Shown: positions 1 to 9,686 of the stretch, piece by piece
How the letters are laid out: each line of letters opens with the position of its first letter
Position numbering within the stretch: the stretch's first letter is position 1
Source: Tuctoria greenei
Taxonomy: Eukaryota > Streptophyta > Magnoliopsida > Poales > Poaceae
Length of the DNA: 64,000 nucleotides
NCBI GenBank assembly: GCA_036927565.1
Contig: JAYESD010000009.1
Span: forward strand, 158,680,929-158,744,928
Direction of reading: 5' to 3'
Made by a program: the position numbers and the translations under genes
The notes under the pieces: model-generated
The model's input: the letters and a program-made list of their open reading frames with translations, nothing else
Database searches by the model: none
Told to the model about the DNA's origin: nothing

Positions 1-969
1 GAGGGAGGAAAGCTACCGGCGGAGCCAAGTCGTAACCCTCGACGTCGATGCCGTGCTCGAACTTCTTGAGGTGGAAGTCCAAAGTTGCACCCTCCATGTT
101 GGACTTCAAACCGGTCTCGATCGGTCGTCGTCCAGCATACTATTGAGGGCCCAAGCAAGCTTCTCCCTCCTCTTCAGCAGAGCCCACCTGTTGGTCAGGA
201 AGTTGCAAAACACCGCCTGAGGAGTCACCCCTCCTTCCACGCACAGGCGGATCCTGGTTAGAGCACAGTTGAAGGCGTCTAACAACACTGGAGCTTCACT
301 CCAAACTGCAGTGTCGATGTTGGGGAGGCCTTCCGGCAGCTTCACCTTCTAGTGCTCCTCCACCCTAATGACAATCCAATCCTTCTTCCAGTCGTCCCAC
401 TTCCCCGAAGGGAACGACCGCAAATACTTGTACGGGCACTTCTTGCGCTTCACAAAATAGTAGAAGCCAAGGTACTCGTCACTCCTGCTCGTAGTTTGAA
501 CAGTGAAGAAGGTGCAGGAGAGCTCAATGCAGGGGGGAATGCCCACCCACATCTCACAGAAGTGGACAAAGATCGACATTAGGAGAATAGAGTGGGGGCC
601 AAGGTGGTACAACTGTAGACTATAGAAGTCTAGCAGCATCAAGAAGAAAGAGAAGAAAGGTGGGATCAGCCCCACCATGGCGTACGCGGAGAAGTACACC
701 ATGTCGCCGGCGTGTTCCTTCTCGAACGGAAGCTTGCCGGCATGGACCAAGTGGTTGAAGAAGTCAGGGGACCATCCCATGAGGGCCCGGACCTTCTTCA
801 AATCATCATCGGTCTTCAGTCGGCTCTGGCGGGGACCCAACTCCATCGCGGCACAGCGAGGCAAGAGAGGAAAAGCAAGCGAAAGTTTGGAAGGTTTGAG
901 CGCAAGTTCGAATGAAAGGCATAAAGAACCCCAAACGGTGTGTGCTTTCCTTCTTAAGTAAGCCCCCAC
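1..969 (-). pseudogene. Antisense Transposase_28-like (putative gypsy-type transposon) ORF in element A, partial
   Basis: Starting at 969 and reading leftwards, a frame of 206 codons encodes a protein with the segment GDMVYFSAYAMVGLIPPFFS, a hydrophobic stretch, and a C-terminal block ending in KWDDWKKDWIVIRVEEH. This order of motifs (PF.SFFLxLL, YxLxPHSIL, FxxFCExxVGIPPC, FxGFYYF, PFKY/PYKY, WKxxWIVI) matches the plant Transposase_28 family (Pfam PF04195) as I know it. A TAG stop at 349-351 interrupts it; the same frame continues from 345 to 106 and beyond the left edge. It lies on the opposite strand to its host element, just upstream of the 3' LTR. A second copy of this family occurs at 60620-63520 in the same relative position. 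Its function is unknown; despite the family name no transposase activity is demonstrated. Confidence 0.75.
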
Positions 970-1364
970 AATGCTTGGATGGAAACCGCAGAGGAGCCGA
1001 CGATACCAGTCAAAAACTTCACCCCGCCAATGACAAGGGGGCCCGGGGCCACCCCGACGATCAAGTCGAGGTTCTTACACCAGGCGAACGGTTGTCATCA
1101 TGAAAGGCAGGAAACCCGAAGGCGGCGGCCTGACAGGGCGCGCGGAACCGATACAATTTTCGTATCGGGAACCGGCAACCTTCAATTGCGTGAGATCCGC
1201 ACGCTGAGATCTCACCTGCCGCCTCCTGGATATGCCACATGGCGGAGGTTTAACTGCGAACTATCGCCAACGGCACGTCCGAAGACCCTTGAAGACACGA
1301 CTCAAAAACCGAAGAATGGACCCACCTCCGGTGGAATGACTTCATCCAAAAGGTCTCTCCCGGA

Positions 1365-1383
1365 GGTGGGCCCAGGGGGCCAC
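1365..1383 (+). other. Polypurine tract of element A
   Basis: GGTGGGCCCAGGGGGCCAC lies directly before the LTR start TGTCGG. A nearly identical tract precedes the 3' LTR of element B (7922-7939) and, in reverse, that of element C (60102-60119). This is the expected site for plus-strand DNA priming and orients the element. Confidence 0.75.
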
Positions 1384-2263
1384 TGTCGGTACTCTGCGTA
1401 CCGGATACCCCTTGGGATTGCAAAGATCACAAGGAAACTTCATCTACCAGATTGGAAGACCTCCGAAGGCCCCACATGTCAGGCGTAACTGGACCTGCTT
1501 CCCCGACATGGTTAGTCTCAGGGCCGCCACGTGTATCATAAGACCGGAGCTATCGCTCAAACATGGGAAAGCTCCGGACTAGATACCGGTATGGCACCCC
1601 CAGACCTAACCCCAGACAGAGGGAAGCTCTGGTATTAACACGTGTCCAACAGCACCGGACCTACCCGTACACGACGGTAAGCTCTCGAGCTACCACGTGG
1701 CGACCGCCGGACCTTCAACTTCAACAATCAGACTGGTGGACCCCCAACGGCTCCGGACCTTCAAGGAGCAATCAAAGACTTCAAGACCCGATTAAGTGTC
1801 ATTAATACCACATTAATGACACACGATCGGATGGCCCTAAATACTGGTAACAGCCTTGTTAAGGCCAGTTACCAGGCTATTAAGGGTAATTAACCTCATT
1901 AATTTGTATCAAGCATGTGTAACCGTCGGGGCCACATGTCGGGCCAGGCTAATGGTGTAACGACCAGTCCTTGTACTATAAAAGGACTGGTCGATGATAC
2001 ATAAGGGACGGTTCCAGACCACTACTGAACTCCATGAGCTAGACGAGCTTCTTCTTCTGGAGCTTCTTCTAGACTCACACGCTCAATACAACACCAACAC
2101 ACCCCGTGGAGTAGGGTATTTCGCTCAGGCGGCCCGAACCACGTAAAACTTTGTGTCCATTTGTCTTTCACCTTCTTGAATCTCTGCGCACCCATTACCG
2201 AACTACAACTTCTCGATCTACCAAAGATAGTGTCGGGGGATCTGCCGGATCCAAACACCGACA
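1384..2263 (+). repeat. 3' LTR of element A (880 bp)
   Basis: The repeat begins TGTCGGTACTCTGCGTACCG and ends CACCGACA. Blocks align with the LTRs at 2983-3892 and 7940-8850, but it is clearly diverged from them and so represents a sister family or an older subfamily. A TATAAAAGGACTGG box near 1979 is the likely transcription start signal. The partner LTR is beyond the left edge. Confidence 0.85.
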
Positions 2264-2977
2264 GACATGATCATGGACTTGTTCTTCTTCTTGATGTTGT
2301 GTGGCTTGTGAATCTTGTGTCGGCAATGTATCATCTTTTTCTTCTTCGTCAACTTGAGGTGCCATAGATGTGTTGATGTTGGAACTTGAAGCTCCCCCTT
2401 GATCATGGCTCTCCTCAACTTTAGGCTTGATGTCTCCAATGGTCATGTTCTTCATAGCTTCTCGTAGAGGCTCATCATCTATTTCATCATGATCAAAACT
2501 CTCCTCTTGGGAGCCATTAGTTTCATCAAACTCAACATCACAACTTTCCTCAACTAAACCGGAGGTTTGGTTGAATACTCGATATGCTTTTGAGTTTGAT
2601 GCATAACCAAGAAAGATACCAACATCACACCTTCTTTCAAACTTATTGAGCCTTTTCTTGCGGTAGATATAGCACTTGCACCCAAAGACTCAGAAATAGG
2701 AGATGTTGGGCTTTCTCCCAATGAGGAGTTCGTACGGGGTCTTTTGAAGTAGTCGATGTAGATAGACCCGATTTGCGGTATGGCACGCCGTGTTGATTGC
2801 TTCGGCCCAAAACTTGTCGGACGTGCCATAGTCATCAAGCATTGCTCGTGCAAGAGTGATGAGAGTCTTGTTCTTCCTTTCAACAACACCATTTTGTTGA
2901 GGAGTGTATGTGGCTGAAAATTCATGTTTCACGCCTTCACGATCACACCACTCCCCAATGTTGTAGTTATTGAATTC
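2264..2977 (-). pseudogene. Copia integrase C-terminal half and integrase-RT linker, fragment
   Basis: Read from 2977 leftwards, the sequence encodes EWCDREGVKHEFSATYTPQQ followed by NGVVERKNKTL, the highly conserved integrase catalytic-core segment with its third acidic residue (E of VVERKN). It continues through FWAEAINTACHTANRVYLH and PYELLIGRKP. A TGA stop interrupts the frame after ISYF, where Copia elements usually have arginine; the frame then continues (VFGCKCYIYRKK...) into an acidic linker rich in E, D and Q. The fragment is broken by elements A and B, so no protein can be made. Family assignment is firm from the motif spacing. Confidence 0.9.
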
Positions 2978-2982
2978 GGTGT
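2264..2982 (-). mobile_element. Copia element, left segment between two Gypsy insertions
   Basis: This 0.7-kb piece continues the Copia pol reading frame that is broken off at 8851. On the minus strand, codons read ...D-N-D-T up to 8851 and resume T-E-F-N-N at 2982, with GGTGT present on both sides of element B. At the left end, the segment stops where element A's LTR starts. The rest of pol (reverse transcriptase, RNase H) and the left LTR must lie beyond element A, outside the window. Confidence 0.9.
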
Positions 2983-3892
2983 TATCGGTACCCTGGGTAC
3001 CGTATACCCCTTGATATTGCAAAGATATCAAGGAAATGTCATCTACTTGATTTGAAGACCTTCGGAGGCCCACATGTCAGACATAATCGGACCCGCTTCT
3101 CCAACATGGTTAGTCCCAGAGTCGCCACGTGTACCATCGAACCGGAGCTACCGCCCACAAGGGGGAAGCTCTAGGCTATGTACCATAATGGCACACCCAG
3201 ACCTAACCCCAGACCGAGGGAAGCTCCAGAACGGACACGTGTCTGGTGGCACCGGACCTATCTATTCCCCACAGTATGCTCCAGAGCTGCCACGTGTCCA
3301 ACCTCAGATCTTCAGCCTCAAACCTCTGGTAGAATCCACAACGGCTCCGAATCTTCAAAGGGGAATCAAGGACTTCAAGACCCGATTAAGTGTCATTAAT
3401 ACTATGTTAATGACACACGATCGGATGACCCTAATGACCAGTAACGGCGTTGTCAAAGCCCGTAACTCGGTCATTAAGGGTAATTAAGCGCTTTAAATGT
3501 GTATCAATATTAGTAGCCACCGGGGCCACATGTCGGGCCAGGCCAACTTGTAACAGCCTATCCTTGTACTATAAAAGGACAGGCCGACGATACATAGAAA
3601 AAGGCTGGTCTGAGCTGATGACCTCTGGGCTGATAACATCTGGCTGACCTGATCGGCTCACAGGCGCTCTCAACTCACGTCACCTGAGTTGAGTTCATAC
3701 ATCCAATACAACACCAACACACCCCGTGGAGTAGGGTATTACGCTCAGGCGGCCTGAACCACGTAAATCTTTGTGTCTCCTGTATCATTTTACATTTCAC
3801 CTTCTTGAATCTCCGCGCGCCCACACCGAACCTCAAACTCCGCAAACACTTTTAGTAGTGTCGGGAGATCTGCTGGATCAAAACCACCGACA
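2983..3892 (+). repeat. 5' LTR of element B (910 bp)
   Basis: Begins TATCGGTACCCTGGGTACCG and ends ACCACCGACA. Both LTRs start TA rather than the usual TG, so the change probably predates this insertion. A TATAAAAGGACAGGCC box at 3571 is the probable promoter. Differences from the 3' LTR are scattered, mostly C/T and G/A, as expected for methylated repeats. Confidence 0.93.
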
Positions 3893-3894
3893 GT

Positions 3895-3913
3895 TGGCGC
3901 GCCAGGTAGGGGG
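3895..3913 (+). other. Primer-binding site of element B
   Basis: TGGCGCGCCAGGTAGGGGG follows the 5' LTR after two bases. A TGGCGC start right after the LTR is typical of plant Gypsy elements primed by a tRNA 3' end. I did not assign the tRNA. Confidence 0.7.
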
Positions 3914-3930
3914 AGCCTGAGATTTCAAGA

Positions 3931-5732
3931 ATGGTGAACTCAGCTACTGAATCATCCAATGGCCATCCCGCTGTTCAAGCTGCTGGGGGCAATCCCTCCA
4001 ATATGCAGCCACCAGCAGGAACCTCAGTTCCAGCAGGAGTCAAACTTCCACCACCTCCGCCTCCACCAGCAAATCAAGCTAGGCAGCGTGATGGTGCACC
4101 GGCGTCAATCACTGCGTCGGCGAATCCTGACAACCCAGAACACGCGCTCCATGCAGCACGTGCTCTCCTTCAGCGCCCACCACCTCCAGATGCATCCCAG
4201 GATGCAATGGAGCAGTGGAGGGCCGATGTGGAACACTTGGTTGCAGCAGCAGCCGCCGCATCAGTAACCAGGGTCCTCCTCCTTCAGGACGGGCCCTGTT
4301 GCAGCGATGGACCTTGTCTGGCAGACTTGGTCCGCACGTTTCCAACAACAGGAGACGTGCTGTGTCACATCAAGTGACATCGTTGCCCTCCAGGGCGCGA
4401 TGCACTCACACGGTATCAAGGCTTTCAACTCATGACCTCCAGGCGGAGCTTGATCGCCGATACCGTCAACAAGACGATCGAGTCCATATCGAGCGTGCTC
4501 GTGAAAGACGAGAAGCTCAGGACATTCCTGCTCCTGAAGGAGTAGGAGGAGGCTGTTCAGCCCTAGCCATGCATCTGCGTATGGTCAGGTGGCCACAGAA
4601 ATTCCGGCCTCACCTGCCGGAGAAGTTTGAAGGGACCGTTAATCCCGTCGAATTTCTTCAGATTTACTCCACTGCTATCCTGGCAGTCGGAGGAAATGAG
4701 GCCGTAATGGCCAACTATTTTCCAATGGCTTTAACTGGGACCGCTCGGTCCTGGTTTATGAGCCTTCCACCCAACTCCATCAACATTTGGGAGGAGTTGT
4801 GCCGACAGTTCACCGCCAACTTCGGGAGTTCATACACCCGACCAGGCACCGAACTGGACCTTTTTGCAGTTGTGCAAAAAGGGGGAGAATCCCTGCGATC
4901 ATTCATCCAAAGATTCTCTCAGGTACAAAACACTATCCCTTCTATCTCTAGCACTTCTGTCATTGTGGCATTTAGACAGGGCGTACGGGATAAGAAGATG
5001 TTGGAGAAACTAGCGATCAAGGAGATCACCAGTGTCACAGAACTCTTCAGCTTGGCCGACAAATGTGCCAGAGCTGCGGAGGGCCGTGAAATGCACTCCA
5101 AACCACCTCTGGAGGATCGCAAGAAATCCTCCAAAGGCGAAGCCACTACCTCCGGGAGTGGCAAAAAGAAGAAAAAGACCAACGGAAAGAAGAAGTCGTC
5201 GGTCGATGCATCTAATGCTGCAGCTGCTGCAGCTCCGGGTGGCTGGGGGCCACGCCCTGAGAAGCGACCCCGACCGTCTTCTGAAGACGGTGGCAAACCC
5301 AAGGTGTGATGTCCAATTCATAAGACGGACATCCACAGTTTGGAAGACTGTCGGGAGGTCCAAAACCTTGCCGAGCACTACAACAAGCGCCGGGAAGAAG
5401 TTCCTTTTCGACAGAGGGAAGGAAAACAAAAAGTTGACGAAGCTCCGGCTGAAGAGGAGTTAGGTTTTCAGAATCCTACAAAGGTCCTGAAGGCCGTCTA
5501 CACCTCCGTCGATGACGATTCTGACGTCTCTGACAACGAGCGTCGGACGACCATGAACACCATTTTTGGTGGATCATGGGACATCACCTCCCGCCGCGTC
5601 CTCAAGACAATGCGTCGGGACATGGCTGCTGTAGCTCCTAGAGCCAGGGCGGAGCCTCATCGGAAGTGGATGGATATAGCCATCACTTTTGATGCTTCAG
5701 ACTGCCCTCGAAGCATGGTTGGAGCAGGCTAG
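3931..5732 (+). pseudogene. Gag polyprotein of element B (frameshifted, interrupted)
   Basis: An ATG at 3931, 38 bases after the LTR, opens a frame rich in proline and alanine that ends at 4377. The gag then continues in another frame from about 4420 to 5732. That part contains the Retrotrans_gag core: KFEGTVNPVEFLQIYSTAIL, then ARSWFMSLPPNSI, WEELCRQFTANF and LRSFIQRFSQV. A lysine-rich stretch follows, then a CPIHKTDIHSLEDC zinc-knuckle-like motif right after a TGA (5307-5309) that stands where a tryptophan codon is expected. The gene is therefore broken by at least one frameshift and one stop. Gag would form the particle that packages the element RNA. Confidence 0.85.
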
Positions 5733-6340
5733 TTACCTTTGATGGTATCTCCTACCATCAATAACATTCAGCTCCACCATGTTATGGTAGACGGAGGTTC
5801 GAGGCTGAACCTCATAATCTTCGAAGCTTTTACCAAGCTTCAGCTCTGACCTTCGGATCTTCACCCCTCCCGACCTTTCTTCGGAGTAGGTCCGGGAGCC
5901 ATTACCCCACTCGGTGCTATTACTCTCCCCGTTACCTTCGGGACCCGGGAGAAGTATCGCACTGAGAAGTTGGTCTTTGACGTTGATCAGATCAACTTAC
6001 CTTTCAACGCCATCTTGGGTAGGCATGCCTTGTACAAATTCATGGCAGCTGCTCATTATGGCTGCCTGGTATTAAAAATGGCAACACTAGTAGGCGTTAT
6101 TCGGATCCGCGGAGATCGCACTGTCGGAGTAACCGCTCTGGAAGAACTTCATGCGCTTACTACGGCGCAAGAGGAGGACTCCAGGCAGGAGCAAGCTCCA
6201 AAACCCCCAAGCATTCGTCAACGAGGCTCGACTTCTGCACCTCGTGTGCAGCCAAGCGGCGACACCGACATTCCCGTCAAAGTCGTCATAATCGGTTCCT
6301 CTATGGGCCAACAGGACAACTCCAAACCGGTCAACTGGAG
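5733..6340 (+). pseudogene. Protease-like region of element B
   Basis: After a TAG at 5730-5732 the same frame reads LPLMVSPTINNIQLHHVMVD and GGSRLN, resembling the retropepsin active-site segment of plant Gypsy pol, where D-G-G/S occupies the catalytic site. A further TGA follows near 5847. From 5970 the frame VFDVDQINLPFNAILGRHAL and YKFMAAAHYGCLVLKM is the C-terminal part of the same domain. The region is interrupted by stops and ends at the deletion junction near 6340. Confidence 0.75.
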
Positions 6341-6753
6341 AGACACCCTTCTTCCTGGTGTACGGAGCTGAAGCAATCCTTCCTTCGGAAATCACCTTGG
6401 GGTCACTCCGGGTCCGGACCTTCGATGAAGCCACGTAGGACCAGCTCCGGCGTGAAGACCTAGACCTCCTTGAGGAGGGAAGGTGCCAAGCAGCTGTTCG
6501 GAATGCCCGATATCGCCAAGCCCTTCGGCGCTATCATCAGCGGCATGTACACAACCGACAGCTCGAGGAAGGTGATCTGGTGCTATGGAGAATACAACCC
6601 AGAGAAGGATTAAACAAACTCTCCCCCAGCTGGGAGGGACCCTTCCGAGTGATTAAAGTATCCCGTCGCGGAAGCGTTCACTTGGCTACTGAGGATGGGA
6701 CACCTCTCCCAAATCCTTGGAATATTGAGCACCTCCGTAAGTTCTACACTTAA
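6341..6753 (+). pseudogene. Integrase C-terminal tail of element B, fused to the protease region by a deletion
   Basis: The translation TPFFLVYGAEAILPSEITLG, then LSPSWEGPFRVIKVSRRGSV and PLPNPWNIEHLRKFYT-stop is the standard carboxyl end of plant Gypsy integrases. A TAG near 6436 interrupts it. It directly follows protease-linker sequence, so reverse transcriptase, RNase H and the integrase catalytic core have been removed. The stop at 6751-6753 marks the end of pol. Confidence 0.85.
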
Positions 6754-7939
6754 TATCACGGAGATGAGTCTGTACTAACTTGAGATGTATGTTATAGAGT
6801 CATTGTACAGAGTCGGGTAGTTCCTCCGGGAGAACAGTCGGACCTTTCCCGGAAGGTCCGCAAAGTTCATGCAAAACTTGTCACAGTCTCAGAACTAAAA
6901 GTGTGACTAGCTACCCTGGGTCAAACAAGAAATGAAACACGCATAGCCTGGTTCCGTACCCTAAGAGTGTACTTGTTTCCCCTGTACCCCGGACCTATAA
7001 TGAAAGACATCTTCATGTGAAACAGACTCCACGTGCATTTATTTTGTACAGGCTCAACATTTTTTATTTTTCTCTTTCTTGTCTATAACAAAGTTGTGCA
7101 ATTCTTAAGAAATTTTAGTTCGACCAGTTCATGTACAATTCGATCTGTATTGTCAATTCTTTTGGATTCAAATATTGTTCCTGGCCCACCCGCCTGAATG
7201 CCGCCAAGCCAATCTAGGGCCGGAGTGTGCTATCGACTTAGCCTGGTCAAGCACCCTAAGTACGCCACTCTACCTACACCCCGACAGGCCGAAGTAAGGC
7301 GGGTCCAAGTACAATTGGATCTGGAAGAAAGAAGGCAACGCATTCGGTTGTATTCAGAATTGTGTTTGACCTAAAACTTTCTTGGGAATCGTAAGCTGCG
7401 ATGAAGTTATAGGCAAGGAGTGAATTTTACTATTTTTCTTGGCTTCAGTGTGCAGGAAAAATAAAGAATCCACGTTGATGGAGAAAAGCCGGGGCTAACA
7501 AAGCTCCGACTCCCCTTAGGTGGCTTGTGATCGATGTTAAACATTGAAAACGAGTATTACCGGAGCAACCAAGCTCCAGCAAAGCTAGGGGGGTCAGCCG
7601 TCGACGCAAAATAAAAGATGGTGAGAAGACCCCACAAGTGGAGTCTGCTGCCGACAAGCTACGCGTTGGCAAAGGTCACTGTCGGAGCTACTAAGCTCCG
7701 ACACCCCGGAGGGCTAACTATTGATGCTCTACGCGATGATAGGGACTATTGCCGGAGCTACTAAGCTCCGACGGTAGTAAATGTCGGAGCTTCTGAGCTC
7801 CGACAACCTTAGGGGGCCTTCACTATCGAAGACTTCTGAAGACCTTTGAAGACTCGGCTCAAAAGTCGAAGGATGGACCTACCTCCGGCGGAATGACTTC
7901 ACCCAAGGGGTCTTCCCAGAGGTGGGCCCAGGGGGCCAC
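6754..7939 (+). other. 3' untranslated region of element B with repeated hairpins
   Basis: About 1.2 kb without coding potential lies between pol and the 3' LTR. From 7490 to 7805 it carries repeated short palindromes of the form GTCGGAGCTACTAAGCTCCGAC (for example around 7681, 7753 and 7782, with weaker ones near 7493 and 7560). A polypurine tract at 7922-7939 ends the region. Unlike element A, I see no Transposase_28-like antisense ORF here. Confidence 0.75.
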
Positions 7940-8850
7940 TATCAGTACCCTGGGTACCGTATACCCCTTGAGATTGCAAAGATCTCAACGAAATGTCATA
8001 TACTTGATTTGAAGACCTTCGGAGGCCCACATGTCAGACATAACCGGACCCGCTTCCCCAACATGGTTAGTCCCAGAGTCGCCACGTGTACCATCGAACC
8101 GGAGCTACCGCCCACAAGGGGGAAGCTCCGGGCTATGTACCATAACGGCACCCCCGGACCTAACCCCACACCGAGGGAAGCTCTGGAACTGACACGTGTC
8201 TGGTGGCACCGGACCTATCTGTTCCCCATAGTATGCTCCGGAGCTGCCACGTGTCCAACCGTCGGATCTTCAGCCTCAAACCTCCGGTAGAATCCACAAC
8301 GGCTCCGGATCTTCAAAGGGGAATCAAGGACTTCAAGACCCGATTAAGTGTCATTAGTACTATGTTAATGACACACAATCGGACGACCCTAATGACCAGT
8401 AACGGCGCTGTCAAAGCTCGTAACTCGGTCATTAAGGGTAATTAAGCGCATCAAATGTGTATCAATATTAGTAGCCGCCGGGGCCACATGTCGGGTCAGG
8501 CCAACTTGTAACGGCCTATCCTTGTACTATAAAAGGACAGGCCGATGATACATAGAAAAAGGCTGGTCTGAGCTGATGACCTCTGGGCTGATAACATCTG
8601 GCTGACCTGATCTGCTCACAAGCGCTCTCAACTCACGTCACCTGAGTTGAGTTCATACATCCAATACAACACCAACACACCCCGTGGAGTAGGGTATTAC
8701 GCTCAGGCGGCCCGAACCACGTAAATATTTGTGTCTCCTGTGTCATTTTACATTTCACCTTCTTGAATCTCCGCGCGCCCACACCGAACCTCAAACTCCA
8801 CAAACACTTTTAGTAGTGTCGGGAGATCTGCCGGATCAAAACCACCGACA
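7940..8850 (+). repeat. 3' LTR of element B (911 bp)
   Basis: Aligns over its whole length with 2983-3892, starts TATCAGTACCCTGGG and ends ACCACCGACA. It is followed by GGTGT, the target duplication. Confidence 0.93.
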
Positions 8851-9672
8851 GGTGTCGTTGTCACTCCGTACCTTGATGATGGGAAGTTGAAATTCCCTTT
8901 GGGCACGTTTAGTGAAAGTCTTGAACACTTCCGGAGTTTCACTCTTGTCACCTAGAAACAAAGTCCAAGCATACCGAGAGTAGTCATCAACTATAACAAG
9001 ACAATAGAGATTACCACCAAGACTTTGATATGTGGACAGTCCGAAGAGGTCCATGTGGAGCAACTCAAGTGGCTTGGAGGTTGACACCATTGTCTTCATC
9101 GGGTGGTGTGAAGCAACTTGTTTCCCGGCTTGACAAGCGCTACAGAGCTTGTTCTTCTCAAATGTGACATCCTTCACGCCGGTCACCATCCCGAGCTTGA
9201 ATGACTTTTTGAGCTTGCTCATTCCAATGTGAGAAATGCGTCGATGCCATAGCCAACCCAAACTCGTCTTGGTGAAAAGACAAGTAGTCAAGCTAGCATC
9301 CTTGTCGGAGAAGTATACTAAGTAGAGATGTCCATGCCGAAACCCTTTGAAGATTAGTTCTTTTCTCGTTTCACTAGTCACAACAACATCATTCTTGCCA
9401 AAGGTGCACGTTAGTCCAAGATCACATAATTGTGTAATAGAAAGCAAATTGAAACTAAGTGACTTAACATACAACACATTGGAAATAGATAAATCATGTG
9501 AAATTGCAATCTTACCCAACCCAATTACCTTCCCCTTAAAGTTGTCACCAAAGGTGACTTGTTCATGATTGACAGGGTTCTCTATGGAGGTGAACATACC
9601 ATCGTTGTCGGTCATGTGTTGAGTGGACCCGCTATCGAGTACCCAATGCTTTCCTACGGATTTGTAGTTCAC
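8851..9672 (-). pseudogene. Copia protease, GAG-pre-integrase and integrase N-terminal half, truncated by element B
   Basis: From 9672 leftwards the frame reads KHWVLDSGSTQHMTD, the Copia aspartic protease site (DSG). Then come LLSITQLCDLG and the zinc-binding GAG-pre-integrase domain (WLWHRRISHIGMSKLKK, later CSACQAGKQ). The integrase core follows: PLELLHMDLFG has the first aspartate, and IKVRSDND the second. The frame meets element B right after D-N-D-T. The continuation is found at 2977. No stop codons are seen in this piece before the junction, so the insertion of B seems to have been a major inactivating event. Confidence 0.92.
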
Positions 9673-9686
9673 CTACACACATAAAT

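Larger units (their letters stand above)
1..2268 (+). mobile_element. Gypsy-like LTR retrotransposon A, 3' part only (runs off the left edge)
   Basis: Only the end of the internal region and the 3' LTR are in the window. A purine-rich tract at 1365-1383 abuts an LTR starting TGTCGG (1384) and ending CCGACA (2263), which fixes the orientation as plus. Immediately after the LTR, the sequence becomes Copia pol in reverse, so this element inserted into the same Copia element as element B. GACAT at 2264-2268 would be the right-hand target duplication; its partner is outside the window. The LTR shares blocks with the LTRs of element B (CCTTGGGATTGCAAAGAT-like start, GACACGTGTC-like motifs, TATAAAAGGACTGG near 1979), so the two belong to related families. 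The internal part seen here carries an antisense gene rather than pol. Confidence 0.85.
2983..8850 (+). mobile_element. Gypsy-like LTR retrotransposon B, complete but internally deleted (non-autonomous)
   Basis: The two LTRs (2983-3892 and 7940-8850) are near-identical by eye, and a perfect 5-bp target duplication GGTGT flanks them (2978-2982 and 8851-8855). A primer-binding-site-like sequence follows the 5' LTR, and a polypurine tract precedes the 3' LTR. The inside holds a damaged gag, a protease-like region and then jumps straight to the C-terminal end of integrase; reverse transcriptase, RNase H and the integrase core are missing. The element could only have moved with enzymes supplied in trans, or it lost this region after insertion. 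It sits in the integrase gene of the Copia element. Confidence 0.93.
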
